Assembly: GCA_030549495.1 (NCBI GenBank)
Contig: JAUIRK010000896.1
Span: 1,399,501 to 1,463,500 of the forward strand
Reading direction: 5' to 3'
Length of the DNA: 64,000 nt
Source of the DNA: Nectonema munidae
Taxonomy: Eukaryota > Nematomorpha > Nectonematoida > Nectonematidae
Below the pieces are notes generated by a model. It saw nothing but the letters and a program-made list of their open reading frames with translations. It was not told the origin of the DNA and did not search any database. Position numbers and translations under genes: made by a program. Numbering within the stretch: position 1 is the stretch's first letter; each line of letters starts with the position of its first letter. Below are positions 21,622 to 33,018 of the stretch, in pieces.

Positions 21622-23485
21622 AGGGCTTCGGAGCCTTCTCAAAATTGCTTAACTCCGGCTCCGGAGCATAGATTTTTTGACTACGGCTCCTACTCCGGCT
21701 CCAAGTATATTTTCAATATTTATTGTGATTTCTTTCAATTATACATAAAGTTTAAGATTTATATCGTTTCCAATTAGACAAATATTTCAAAACTTTATTT
21801 ATATGTGTTTGTTCTTAAAAATAGCATTGCTTCCAAAATGTCCTCTTTGAGACTACTACGTAAATCTGATTTCAAAATTTTTAAAGCCGAAAAAAGGCGT
21901 TCCACACTTACTTGTGTTGTAGGCAAAGCAGTTATAATTTTAGCTTCGTCTTTAATAATTTCAGGATAACTTTTAATTGCTTCATCACAAGACTAATTCG
22001 AAAAACGGTCAAATTTTTCAATTTCAGAAAAAAAATTTTGATCTGAAGTTCAAAATCAGATATTGTTGACGACACTGATTTTTTTAAGCGTTTTTTTCTT
22101 GATTGTCTTTTTTGTTGCTTGTCAAGAACTTTCTCAAAATCAAAAGTTATCTCTTCGAATTCATATAGAGGTGAAGAAATACTTGACGAAGATTCCCCCA
22201 CAGATTTCGAATATTCTTGCAATGCTAAAAAAATCGCTTTGATTGTCAGCTGTTCTCATTTTAAACACAATATTTTTGACAGACTCTCTGGCTTTTGATA
22301 TTTGTTCAAGCGAAAGTAGACATCTGTACCTTGGATCAAGATAAATTCCAGCAAGCAGAAATTCATTTTGAAGTAAATTGCATTCTCTTCTTACCATCGA
22401 ACTTCTTATTTCGTCTGCTACCAAGCTTTTAACATTAGAGAAAAAAAATATTAAGGATCTCCATTTTTTAAAAAATTGACCAGGAGTTAAATCTTCGCTC
22501 TGAAGTTTTTTGGTTATTTCATAAGGTTGATATAGTAACCTTTCTAAACATTTCCTTTGGTCCCAGAATGATTCCGTAAGAGATACATCAGTATCTGCCG
22601 TGTCTAATAAAACGGATTTTAATTCAAGTAAGCGCTTTATCATAACATAGGTCTACCCCATCTTGTAGATTGATCCAAAATAGTTACTTTACCGGGCGTC
22701 TTTTAATAATTTCATGAAGCTTTGGCTTTTTTGTTGCCACCACAATTTGTCTCAACTTTTTATTAGACTTGCTGCTTTCTTTTCTCTTTTCAATCATTTC
22801 AAATACTTCAGGATGTGCTCTGCATAGATGTCTTTTTAAATTGTATGCTCTAGAGGAAGTATTCGGTCTTTTACTTGTAGGTTTAGCGATTTTACAACCA
22901 CACATAATTGAGCCTTTTAAGTCCGGTGAAACTTTGCAGATACAAACGAAATATTTGCCATCTTCACTCTGTACAAAATAATTAAAAACGTCGGACTTTA
23001 ATAATGAATTTTCAGCAATCGATGTAATATGTATTTTTTAAACAATTCTAAAAAAAATAAGTTTGGTGCATAATAAAAATTTTCTAAAAATTAAATAGAT
23101 TAAACTGATTTTTTATTACCTATATTTATGTTTACACGGAATAAGAAATAGCATAAAGTATGCCAATGAAAAACAATTATATAATCTATAATATATAATT
23201 ATCAATCTTCCAATGAGAACGACATTGCTTCTCATTGACAATGTCGTGTTGTGCTTTCTTGCTTATCGATCTGAAGGAAAATTGAAAATTGTGAGATGCA
23301 ATCTCTTTTACTCTATAATTTATATATGTTGTTTATAAATATTTATTACTTTTACTTCTCTGTTTCACACACATATGTTGACTTGCAGCCGGTAAGAGGG
23401 AGCCGTGCATTAAAATTTGTGACTCCGGCTCCAACTCTTACTGACAGAATATTACGGCTCCAGGGGCTCCGGCTCCAAAGCCCTG
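21622..23485 (-). mobile_element. hAT element (CAGGGCTTCGGAG family) nested in the outer hAT, with 8-bp duplication
   Basis: Ends are CAGGGCTTCGGAGCC and (inverted) GGCTCCAAAGCCCTG. The octamer CCTTTAAT flanks both sides exactly (21614-21621 and 23486-23493). GGCTCCGGCTCC subrepeats lie inside both ends. A decayed transposase lies on the minus strand. The element is 1864 bp, shorter than a full hAT, so internal sequence has been lost. Confidence 0.9.
21782..22990 (-). pseudogene. hAT transposase with BED finger, decayed
   Basis: Read from right to left. A BED-type zinc finger region (22990-22800) shows CxC pairs followed by NLKRHLCRAHPEV (H-x4-H). Next is a gap where the first catalytic region should be, then a 160-residue frame (22643-22161) with MIKRLLELKSVLLD, ITKKLQSEDLTPGQF and LDPRYRCLLS, the region before the dimerisation domain. 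Then comes an acidic frame (22222-21932). Around 21925-21800 is a broken but clear C-terminal domain, ALPTTQVSVERLFSALKI, the hallmark of hAT dimerisation. Frame breaks and the missing middle make it non-functional. It is a sibling of the hAT at 49533-50876, which has the matching MVKRLVQVKNVIED and TTQTSVERLFS segments. Confidence 0.85.
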
Positions 23486-23937
23486 CCTTTAATGAAGAAA
23501 TAACGAAGTATCAAAAAGAAAAAAGAATTGATATTGCTTAGATTGGTGGAAAACTAAAAATGAAGAATTTCAATTTTTATCAAAAATTGCATGTCATTGC
23601 ACCTTAGCTGACCTATTAGCACGGTTCAAAGCGAGCAGCTCTTTAGCAGCGCTGGAAATATTTATACAGCCAAAAGAAAGAGATTACTGTTATTTCTTAA
23701 AAAAAATTTACCGGTAATTAATTATGATTATTTTAAATAAATGTTTCTAATTATTCTGATTTAGGTTTTTTACATTGGTGGATTAAAAAACAGTAAAAGA
23801 TGTATTAAAATAGTAATATACTGTAAAATATAAAACATATAATTTTTTAAAATATTTTATATCCGCATCCGCATAAAAATTTATTTTGGATATCCGCTTT
23901 CGCTAGGATTTTTATCCGCTTATGCTAATATTTTTAT

Positions 23938-26409
23938 GTTCTTAATCACTTGTGACTTGTGTCTGTTATTTATAAAACCTAGTAAAATTATTTGTAAACA
24001 AAAATATCATACGTTATTTACATATTTTTTTACTTTTCACTTTGAATAAATCTGTCTTTTCCTTTTTGAGAGTTTGTTTTGAGACTTCTTTTTTTCAATA
24101 TGAAAAGAATCATTTAAACCTTCTTCGTTAATATTTGTTTCATTGATAAATGTGTTATCTAAAAAATAGTAATATTTTAGTTAAATTAAAGCTTCTTATA
24201 TTGACAAGTAGTTCAAGATGGTATTTCATTTTCAAGTATACATTCACTTCTTGATTCCTAAATCATTTAAATCTTGTGTAAAACTTATACTTCTTTGATC
24301 TTGATTTATTGATAAATTATTTTTAAGTTGAAAATTTCATAATTTTATAAGCAATACTCAGTGATATTTATAGAATTTAATAATATCTAACTATTCGATA
24401 GTCGGTATTCATAAAGAATGAAAGAATTTTTTTTCAAATTTTTATTCTTTTGTAAAAAAAATTATCAATGGTGAAAAATGCCTTTTTTTACAATTAACTG
24501 AGCATTCTAGAAAAAAAAGTTAGAGGGAAAAAGTTAACTAATTCTTTTAAAAATAACTAACAAGCAAACTGACTAAGCAACTGTAACTAAATAACTTTGA
24601 GGACAAGAATTTTTAAGACCAATAACCTGCCTTCTTTTTCAATGGAATTTTATATATGTTAGTTATGTAGTGTAAAAATAGTGTATAAATAAGTTTAAGA
24701 AATGTAAAAATATGAAACAAAGTGATGAAAAAACCTTACAGATCTGGATTGCTCTTCTAAAAAAGGTTAAAAAGCTACATTTTTTTCAAAAGCGTTGCAA
24801 GAATAAAAGTCAATGAAGACCTTTCTTATCCTTTCAATGAAGAAAAGTTCTTATATAAAATATTAAGTATATAACTAAAGTTATCCAAACAGACTAGCTC
24901 GTCTCGATGACGTCTTCTCGTTAATTATATCTCTAAAGGCCATATGTGGCACTACGTAACGAAGTATTTATTTGCGATGAACAAAATTTGAGAAATGATA
25001 AGCATATAATTTTAATATTGGTTGCTAATTTATTTATATGACCATGTTTTAAAGGTTCTGAATTTTGGTTACTAGGATGGGATCCTAGTCAAAATCTACG
25101 AAAACTAAAGCACCGTTTACAAACTATAACGGCATTTTTAAATAAAATTTCAATTATGCTAATAAAATAGTTAGTTAGTTAATTCTATCAGACTAACTTT
25201 TATAGCCTTTCTCTATTTAGCCATTGGTATTGGTGTGCATTTTACAGGGTTGTCAAGTCATCCGCATGGAGCGGGAGTCACCCACAAATTGAGTTGAAAT
25301 CCCGCATGACCAAAATCATCCGCATAAACAGAAAAAATTTTCTAGTATGCTGATAATTAAAATAGCAAACTCCGAAAAAGTTTCAAAATGTTTCAATTTC
25401 CAACCCCCAACTCATCAATACAATTTTAATCATCAATGAATTTTAATCAAAAATAATAATTAATTTTTTCTAATTAAAAATGATGTTTCATCGGGTACAA
25501 TTAAGCTTTGTAATTATACTTATGATGCGGAACAAGTATACTTCAGCTTACTTTTTTAATGCGCTCAGGCACAATCATTTAGTCTGACTTATGGAATGTA
25601 ATTTGATATTTTAACTTTTAGACATAGTAACTCCTCTCACATTCAATATAGCTATGGAAACATGTAGTTCAAAAATGATAATTTCCATAGAGTGTCACAT
25701 AAAACACGTTTAGTTCCACTCTTATGCCTAGTTTATTAATTTGAAAATATAGAAATCAATAAAAAGTATCCGCAAACTCAAAAATAACCTTTTATAACAG
25801 ATCTTTTAGATTTTGTAGGGCCTAATGCCTCTTTGTTTTTATTTTTTGTTTTAGAGTTTTTGGTATATTAGTGACTCTGCTTAAAAATAATGTATTTTTT
25901 TATGAATTTATTGAGTTTCAAGTAGAATCGACAATAAATAACATAAATTCTTGTCATTTAAAATATTGCAAGGGGCAAAATGATCCCTTTAGACGTTCTA
26001 GTGTTAAAACGGTGACTAAATGATGTAGAAACCTAACCATATCCTAACCTAATAGGGTGCCCCGTCCCGCAAATGAATTTTTTTTCTGGTTAAGGGTCAC
26101 ATAGATATGAAGTCTATTGGCTATTAATCATCTCAAAAGCATTTTTATTGGATGTTTTTTTTGTGAAAAAAAACTGGAAAAATTGAATTTTCTCCAAGGC
26201 TTGACGAAAAATTTTCACCCGCATGTCAATTTCTGAAACTTGACAGCTGATTTTATAACTAAGGTAAAAGAAGACATACATAGAGGTTAATTTACACACA
26301 CACAAAATTACCGGAAAAAATAACTAACAATATATGGCAAACAAACAGATTCATTATTTAATATAGAAAAAGAAATGTATAAAGACAAATAAAATTTTTA
26401 CTTTTGTAT
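23938..26409. other. Intergenic, nothing clear
   Basis: AT-rich. At about 24590-24660 the sequence TTTGAGGACAAGAATTTTTA resembles the left part of the TTAA MITE at 51739-51857, probably a decayed copy. No gene recognised. Confidence 0.35.
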
Positions 26410-26813
26410 CATAGGTCGGCAACCTACAGCACGCGTGCCACGTTTTTCAGTGGCACGCAAAAATTCTAAGGTTACAATTAAAATTTTTCATTTACACATA
26501 AAGTAAAATAAATTTTTAAACAGTTTTTATAATAGATCTTAAAGGCAATCAAATATGCTTTTAACTATGCGCAACCATTTTTATTTAGTATTGTGCCGAT
26601 ATTAAAGAGTTAGATAAAGTTACCAAATGGTAAAGCACTGATTACTTATATAATTTTTTTATTGAATTATAATTTTATTTATTATAAATGTGTATATAAA
26701 TAAAACAATTATGTTAATTTTGGTTTGGATAAATATACATATGAGGTTTGCACTCGAGATGATTTGAGAAGTGTTAAGTTGACACGCCGTTAGCATAAGG
26801 TTGCAGACCCCGG
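26410..26813. mobile_element. hAT deletion derivative (GGTCGGCAACCT family)
   Basis: The left end, CATAGGTCGGCAACCTACAG followed by GCACGCGTGCCACG, and the inverted right end, CCGGGGTCTGCAACCTTATG, share a hAT-like terminus of the kind known from Charlie-type elements. The roughly 400-bp interior has no coding capacity. The flanks TTTTGTAT and TTTTAATA agree only partly, so the target duplication is not proven. Confidence 0.55.
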
Positions 26814-27339
26814 TTTTAATAAAAAGTAGGAATTTTAAAAATAAAACTAGATTTGAAAAATGTTCGCACTTTAGAAAAAAATTAAAAATTCAATATCATA
26901 AAAAATGAGATTACAAATAAACTAATAAGTATATTTTCAAAATATTATCATTTTTAAACTCATTATTTAAAACAAAGCCCCTTTTTTTTAAATAAGCTTA
27001 AAATAATTTGATTTCAAAAGATCGGCCAAACTATCCACAAATTAGTTATACCCTAATTTTTTTTTTAATATAATATAGGCGAGATGCAATTTTCTATAAT
27101 TAATATTTAGTGAAATTTTGACTTGCATTAATAAAATGAAAAAAATCAAAAAGGTTAACGTTTTTTAACACTCAAATGAGGACAAACTTAAACGATTAAA
27201 TATATTTTTTTTAAATAAATCAATTGAAAATGCGAAAGACGGAAGTATATAAATTTAGTATAAGGTGATCTTTTCCAAAAAAAAATCAAAATATAAACGA
27301 TGTTTTTAACAAAATTTAAATTAAAAATAGTTGTATTGA
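26814..27339. other. Intergenic, nothing recognised
   Basis: AT-rich with T and A runs. No gene or structured repeat seen. Confidence 0.35.
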
Positions 27340-27466
27340 ATCCTCGCTCCGCAGATAGCTTTGACAAGATCACCAACCTTCACCTAAAAAAGTCCTTTCA
27401 TATACTCCACCCTATTTTACTTAAAATTACAATTCTTGCCTTACTTTCTCACATTTTCCACCAATA

Positions 27467-28590
27467 TTGAAAGTTGACAAACTAGTTCTCCTGCCAAAAT
27501 CAAACCGTGATCATATACTCATAAAAAACTGGCACCCAATATCACTTCTTCCAGTCATAGGCAAACTTTTAGAAAAAATTATTAGAAAGCGCTTAGTACA
27601 CCATATCGCAATGCATAGCCTCATCAATCACACCCAATTCGCTTACCTACCCTCGCGTAATACTGAAATTGCCCTTTCCCGTTATACAACAAATATTCAA
27701 ACATCACTTTCTTCATCTGAAATTATGACAACCACTTTACTAGACATTGACAACGCAAGGCACCTTGCAATCATTTTCATCATGCTCAATAACAACTACC
27801 CAATACACTTAATAAAATTCATCCAACAGTATCATTCTAATAGATGTCTTATCTTTTAACACAAAAATCAATCCTTCATACAAACATTAACACTTTTAAC
27901 TCCTCAAGGAGGTTGCCTATTAGATATTCTCTGGCTAATCTTAATAAATCCCATTCTCAACCACCTATCATTACATGGAGATTTCTCTCAATGCTACTTA
28001 GACGACCTTATTTTCTCCTTCTCCAGCCATGATCAAGATATAAATATACTCAAATCCAAAAATCTTTTAATATCTCTCTTCTCCCTAGCATCCACATACA
28101 AAAAATACTTCAACACAAACAAAACTCTACTCATACACTTCACACGCAAACATATTAATCACCTTCCTCTCATTTTTAACAACTCACTATTACTTCAACC
28201 TCTCCATCAAATCAAATATCTTGGGATAATCTTCCAACGGAATCTTAAATGGACAGCACACATTAAATTAACCTCTTCTAGACTTACTCATATCTTATTT
28301 TCAACAGAAAAAGCAATTGCATACAAATGGGGACTACGCCCCAAATATTCCCTCTATATTTACAAGTCAATAATCATCCCAATTATGGAGTATGGAGTTC
28401 TTTCATGGGGTACCGCTTTAAAGTATCCTTCATCCATCTCACCTTTAATTAAAGTTCATCGAATGTTTTCTCACCATAACAAAAGCCTTCCACACAACAC
28501 CAACAGCCGCTCTAGAAATCTTAACACAATGCCTACACATTCACCTTCGGCTGAAACTATCTATACTGAAGAAATACATAAAAACCTATA
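27467..28590 (+). pseudogene. LINE reverse transcriptase remnant
   Basis: The first frame (27467-27859) reads KLVLLPKSNRDHILIKNWHP then ISLLPVIGKLLEKIIRKRL, the conserved RT motif 1-2 region of LINEs. After at least one frame break, an open frame from about 27985 contains YLDD at 27995-28006, the catalytic box (usual YADD/FADD). It is followed by KYLGIIFQRNLKWTAHI (thumb) and IIIPIMEYGVLSWGT, all in normal LINE order. This second frame stays open without a start codon to 28590. Dead because of frame breaks. Confidence 0.85.
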
Positions 28591-28607
28591 AATCTCCTTC
28601 ATCAAAC

Positions 28608-29737
28608 ATGTCTCTCAACATAACTCCCCAATCTCACGCTCACCTATCTCACTTTGTTTTCTATGAAAGCCTATTAACCTATTTAACTCCTAGTATTCAT
28701 TCAGAATTCCTAGAACCCATCGTTCATCTAATCAGCTTCTTCGATCCTTCAACTAGTCTCCCTTACAGCATTAACATTTGCCTACCTCTCTCACAAATCA
28801 AAAATTTTATCAAAACACTTCGCCAACTCTCTACACTAACTACACTTCGCGTTTTCAATGACGGCTCAAAAACATCAAAAATAACTTCTTGCGTTGCAGC
28901 TTTTATCACGGCTCTTCAAAAACTCCTTTTATATCACTGTCAACTTACCAAAACCCACACCTTACTATCTACCAATGTGAGATGGAACGCATAAAACTCG
29001 CCTTAGACATCATCTTCAATAATCTTCACTATCTTCCATATCTCTTCGAAGAAATAGCTATCTTTTCAGATTGCCAAAATTTAATTAAAATTTTAAAGTT
29101 AACTCGGCGAGCCCCACTCTCAACCTTCCACATTTCATCAAAATTAAGCCCTCTTTCAAAAATTTTTCAGATCAAGATTTATTGGTGTCCAGCCACAACA
29201 AAATAACCGAAAATGATTTTGCCGACAACCTAGCTAGAAGCCCTAGCGTAACATACTCCGCTACACCTTCAACAAACTTACTCTACTCAACCTTCCACAA
29301 ACAAATCATTAAGAACTTATACAACATCTGGGACACATCTATCAAAAGATTACCATCCATTTCTACCTCTCCTAAACATATTTCTTCTACACAAAATTTG
29401 GAACGACCACAAAATTACATTTTCACGCCCACTCATAAGATGGATGACTGGACACTGCCCATGCAAAGCCTACCTCTACCCCCTTTCACTCACAACTGAT
29501 CCTCTTTGCCACTTAGTTTGCACGTCCCATGAAACAACTCACTACTTACTCTTTTTTTGTTCCTTCCTCCAACCTATCATCTCCAATTTCATAACTGAAT
29601 TAGAATCTACGGTAGGCTTTACACCCTCTAGAATATCTGATTCACTTACCTCACCAAAACTTCAAATTATCTTAACTCGACACATAAAAATACTTGAATC
29701 AATTCTTCAACAGCACCCTCATACATTGCCTCATTAA
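28608..29737 (+). pseudogene. LINE RNase H domain and C-terminal tail remnant
   Basis: RNase H catalytic positions can be followed across three frames: VFNDGSKTSK (D, 28859), CEMERIKLAL (E, about 28980), IFSDCQNLI (D, about 29070) and NDFADNLARS (D, about 29225). The next segment, TGHCPCKAYLYP..C..ETTHYLLFFC, is the cysteine/histidine-rich tail common after RNase H in these LINEs. Frame changes occur near 28900, 29190 and 29450, and the last frame stops at 29737. The roughly 190 bp beyond is probably 3' UTR. Confidence 0.75.
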
Positions 29738-29930
29738 ATCTCCTTTCCAACCGAAGGAATTCATACTTAACCATAACTTTCATTTTATTTAAAAACAGAT
29801 TAACTGATCCTGTACTTCTTTTGACACAACAAACTACAAGCTCTCCTCATTTCAAACTCTACTGCAAGCATAACAGCCAACGCTGAAAAGTGCTTCGACA
29901 ACTACCCTATCCTAAGCGAAATTTAATGAT

Positions 29931-30480
29931 ACAGAGAGAATATACGAAAATTATGATTTTAATTAATATATAAAGTAGAATTATAAACATATTTTGTAAA
30001 AAATTGGATTCTTCTAATTTCAAAATTGTTAAGTATATAGAATTTCCGATTATATAGGAATTTATAAGGCAAACACTTCATTTCCAATCAATTTCATCGG
30101 GCTAGAGGTTCCCAGGTTATCGAAAACAGGTTTATCGATGTCTGACTCTAATTAGAAAATATTTAAAATCAATAAATTATTTGTATCTTAATATGCATCT
30201 TATAATTCCAAAATTAAACAAAGATACATTTAAAAATTTGAGAAAAATTTAGTTTGTTCAGTTTGTATAAAAATAAGGAAAACATTAAAAAAACAGAAAA
30301 ACATTGATATTAAAATTTAATGAAGTTTCACTTAATGAAAATTCTTCAAATTAAAGTAATATTAGTTTTAGGACATTAATTAAAATAAAATTTTATGAAC
30401 AAGAAAGGAAAAAAATTATTCATATCAAAGATTTCAATTATTACATAAGTAGACGTGAGTAAAATTAATTTAAGAATAAC
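29931..30480. other. Intergenic, nothing recognised
   Basis: AT-rich sequence between the LINE and the first SINE copy. No gene seen. Confidence 0.35.
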
Positions 30481-30481
30481 C

Positions 30482-30582
30482 TGGCTTCAATAACACATGG
30501 TTTTGTGTTCGATTCGGCATTTTATATTTTTCCTTATAGCTGGACAGATGCGCCGCAAGTGTGCCTTCCCGATGAAAATCTT
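30482..30582 (+). repeat. tRNA-derived SINE, family A, copy 1
   Basis: GTGTTCGATTC (30505-30515) resembles a pol III B box. About 45 bp later comes the family's conserved 3' block, here GCGCCGCAAGTGTGCC then TTCCCGATGAAAAT. Three other copies in the window share the same order and spacing (30905-31036, 38473-38585, 63733-63853). The 5' limit is uncertain. Confidence 0.55.
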
Positions 30583-30904
30583 TCATTTGTGAGATAGATT
30601 TAATCAAAAGGGAGAACATTTATTTACAAATATGAAGTTATCATAAGATAACACGCCAAAAATACTCAGGAAAATGTAAGTATATTTATAAATAAATTAT
30701 ATATTTCATATCATATGCGTGAACACTCAAAAGCCAAAACACATAGGTTGTTGCTATTTTATTAGGTTAAAAATAAAAAAATAAAATGTTTTTATGTGAT
30801 ATACATATAAGGCAATTTAAAAATGATTCTTAATCCATTTTTATAAAATTTAAATATTGATCACCCCATTTTATTAATTTAAATGAGTTAGTATTAACAA
30901 CTTT

Positions 30905-31036
30905 TAGACCACTTGGTTAAGTTTGGTTAGATATTGGGTTTCCATAAACCAAAGTTTTGGGTTCGATAAAGCATCAATTATTCTTTATTCATAGTTCAAT
31001 ACAAGCGTCGCAATGTTTCTCGATAAAAACACCCAA
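30905..31036 (+). repeat. tRNA-derived SINE, family A, copy 2
   Basis: The best-preserved head: TGGTTAAGTTTGG (about 30913) fits a pol III A box, and GGGTTCGATAAAGC (about 30958) a B box. The conserved 3' block follows: TAGTTCAATACAAGCGTCGC, then TTTCTCGATAAAAACACCC. Confidence 0.65.
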
Positions 31037-31180
31037 CTGATCTTTACATTTACATAATACAATAAATGTCTTTCTTTCGATCAATTAATATCACATTTTA
31101 ATTATCTATGATAATTATTTTATTCATTATCATATTTGGAGCAATCAAAGTTTATGTTAATATTCTAATTTAATCTGAAT

Positions 31181-31234
31181 AATAAGGTTGAAACAAGGAC
31201 ATTTTCTCAAAAATGTCCTTGTTTCAACCTTATT
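31181..31234. repeat. Perfect 24-bp inverted repeat with 6-nt loop
   Basis: The left arm, 31181-31204, begins AATAAGGTTGAAACAAGG. The right arm, 31211-31234, is its exact reverse complement, and the loop is TCTCAA. No mismatch occurs in the stem. The flanking sequence is not palindromic, so this is a compact snapback rather than part of a larger foldback element. An open frame of 65 residues (31188-31385) starts inside it but has no recognisable domain. Confidence 0.9.
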
Positions 31235-31390
31235 GCTGAGAATTAGCAAAGGCGAACAAAACAAAAATATAGAAGATGTTATTATTGTGATGTACGAGAA
31301 ATTGGATGCTATGATGCTTCCTAAAACCAAATTATTTAGGCTTGAAATGTTTATTTTAAGAAAATATGATTCTCTCTTTTTATAAAGGGG

Positions 31391-31582
31391 TTGGTTGGTT
31401 GGTTGGTTGGTTTTGAGATATCAAAGCACTTTCAGCAGTTAAGCTATATGCTCGCATTATGCTTAAGATGGTTAATCACAGTTTTTGTGAATTTGTTTTT
31501 AGAGTTGGGAGCCTTGGGGATCGAACCCCTGACCTTCAACTGTTAAGCTGAGAGGTACACCCTAACAACCATGAGGCTTTGA
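31391..31582 (-). repeat. tRNA-derived SINE, family B, with (TTGG)n tail
   Basis: On the minus strand, 31578 to 31510 (69 nt) looks like a decayed tRNA: ends AGCCT..AGGCT can pair, TGGTTGTTAGGG fits the A box, CAGCTTAACAGTTG can form an anticodon-arm-like hairpin, and GGGGTTCGATCCCC is a B box/T arm. The T stem is short and the acceptor incomplete, so it is not a working tRNA. The element continues about 115 bp to a run of TTGG on the plus strand (31391-31410), which on the element's own strand is a 3' (CCAA)n tail, a common SINE ending. Confidence 0.7.
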
Positions 31583-32806
31583 TAATTTGAAAATTGAAGC
31601 ATAATAAAAATTTCAATACATTAATTGAATATTAAAAACAAAATATATGAAAGAATCCTATTTGGATTCTTACTATTTTTTATATTTAAACTAAGAATAT
31701 CAGTTGTCGTAGCCTACCTAATTAAGAGGAAAATAAACCTCGGTTATTTTAAAGGTAACAGTTATAGCAATAGTTTATTTATAATTATCAGCAAATTCTT
31801 TAAATTTAAATAAAGCAATTAGAAAAACGTGTACGATTAAATTTTTTATCTATTTCTATTTTTCTTATTTTATGCCATTTTTATTACGTATTTGAGTTTT
31901 GGTTTCTGCTCTAGTTATTTTTAATGAAGAATGAATATACCTTTTTAAACTCTTGATGCTTAAATTTGCCTATGATAATCTTTTTTATTTTTTTTCTAGT
32001 CTTTGGTTTATTCAAAAATGAAAGTAACTTTGTTTTTATTATTTAGCTTAGATGTTTATTTTGATGATAAATATACTTCTGTTCGGACGATACCAAAATT
32101 TTGTACGATTCTGATTATAACGCCGATTTAAAAAGGCCGATTACATTACAATTACAATTCTGTTTTTTCATGATTTAAAAAATTTAACATTATTAGAATT
32201 AGTTTATGCATTTATTAACCTGTTAACACCAAAATAATCAGACGATATCTAATGTAAAGCAGATGATTTGTATTAAAATAGAATTTATATCATATTTTTA
32301 TGAAGTCGACTCTGGCCGGTAGCTCATCCACTATCAAACCTTTCAGATCCTTTATACATTTTAGGAATCTAAATAAAAGTATCGGGAAGGGTAGTTAATT
32401 TTAACAATATCATTCCGTATTTTAAATTCATGAAAGGTGAGTGTCAATTAAAATTGTCTACACTTTTAATTTTTTTAGCTTAAAACCCAGGTTGATTTTA
32501 AAGAGTTGTCAACGAAATAATTTTTTCTTCCAAATTTTATAGGTATTTTATTTTTGATTTTATTTATTATTAAATGTAAATACGTTCACTCATTGTGTAA
32601 ACATTTTGTCAGAAGCCTTATTCTGTCTTTATTTCTAGAAATCTAAACCAATAGTTTATCATATATACTGGCTAGTTATGGAAGATTATTTTTATCTTAG
32701 ATTCAATTCCTCACAACTAAACTAACTCTTAACACATCTGCTCTTTCTTCATTTATATTCAACTTAAATAATAAAAAGATTTTCCTTATAGTATAATAAT
32801 AAGCGT
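31583..32806. other. Intergenic, nothing recognised
   Basis: AT-rich. Around 32215-32275 a phrase (AATCAGACGATATCTAA) resembles the interior of the TTAA MITEs but no ends are visible. No gene seen. Confidence 0.35.
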
Positions 32807-33018
32807 GTCGGAGTCGGAATAATCCGACTCAAATTTAATTTCAGCTCTTACTTCCGACTTTGCTAATGAATGGTCACCCTCCATATGTTTACATAAATTT
32901 CTTTCTTTAATCATTATTTAAAATACTTAAAAAAATATTTTTACTTAGACTGCTAAACTTAGATACTAACTCCGACTCCTATCCTTTTAAGATCTCTGAC
33001 TCCATTGACTTCCAAACC
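32807..33018. mobile_element. hAT-derived MITE (GTCGGAGTCGG family), copy
   Basis: Left GTCGGAGTCGGAAT and right-side ACTCCGACTCC and TGACTCCATTGAC are inverted forms of the same short subrepeat found at the ends of the hAT at 49533-50876. The interior phrase GTCACCCTCCATATG recurs in the copies at 35298 and 54729. Non-coding; exact ends and target duplication not resolved. Confidence 0.5.

Larger units (their letters stand above)
21240..23937 (+). mobile_element. hAT element (TAGAGATGTATCGG family), split by another hAT
   Basis: The left end TAGAGATGTATCGGATATCC is the same as in the complete copy at 58799-59642. Body segments also match: the DPRF block (about 21375-21430, now frameshifted), an acidic SSEEEN-type stretch around 21580-21612, then after the inner insertion the C-terminal dimerisation region around 23500-23720. 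The right side has ATATCCGC-rich sequence, but the terminal CATCTCTA end is missing or diverged, so the end coordinate is approximate. The element is inactive. Confidence 0.75.
27340..29930 (+). mobile_element. Decayed LINE (non-LTR retrotransposon) with RT and RNase H, 5'-truncated
   Basis: The start is where the base composition flips to a C-rich, G-poor plus strand (about 27340), and the end is where that ceases (about 29930); neither is exact. Coding remnants run in order: RT fingers/palm, RT catalytic loop, thumb, RNase H, and a cysteine/histidine tail. The endonuclease and ORF1 are absent, as expected of 5' truncation. RNase H after RT points to the I/R1/LOA group of LINEs. No target duplication or poly(A) tail was identified. 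Confidence 0.8.

Noticed and set aside
22769-22981. Plus-strand 70-residue frame in the inner hAT
   Set aside because: Shadow of the minus-strand BED-finger transposase relic.
31510-31578. Functional tRNA gene on the minus strand
   Set aside because: The acceptor and T stems are incomplete and the element continues to a SINE-type tail, so it is a tRNA-derived SINE head.
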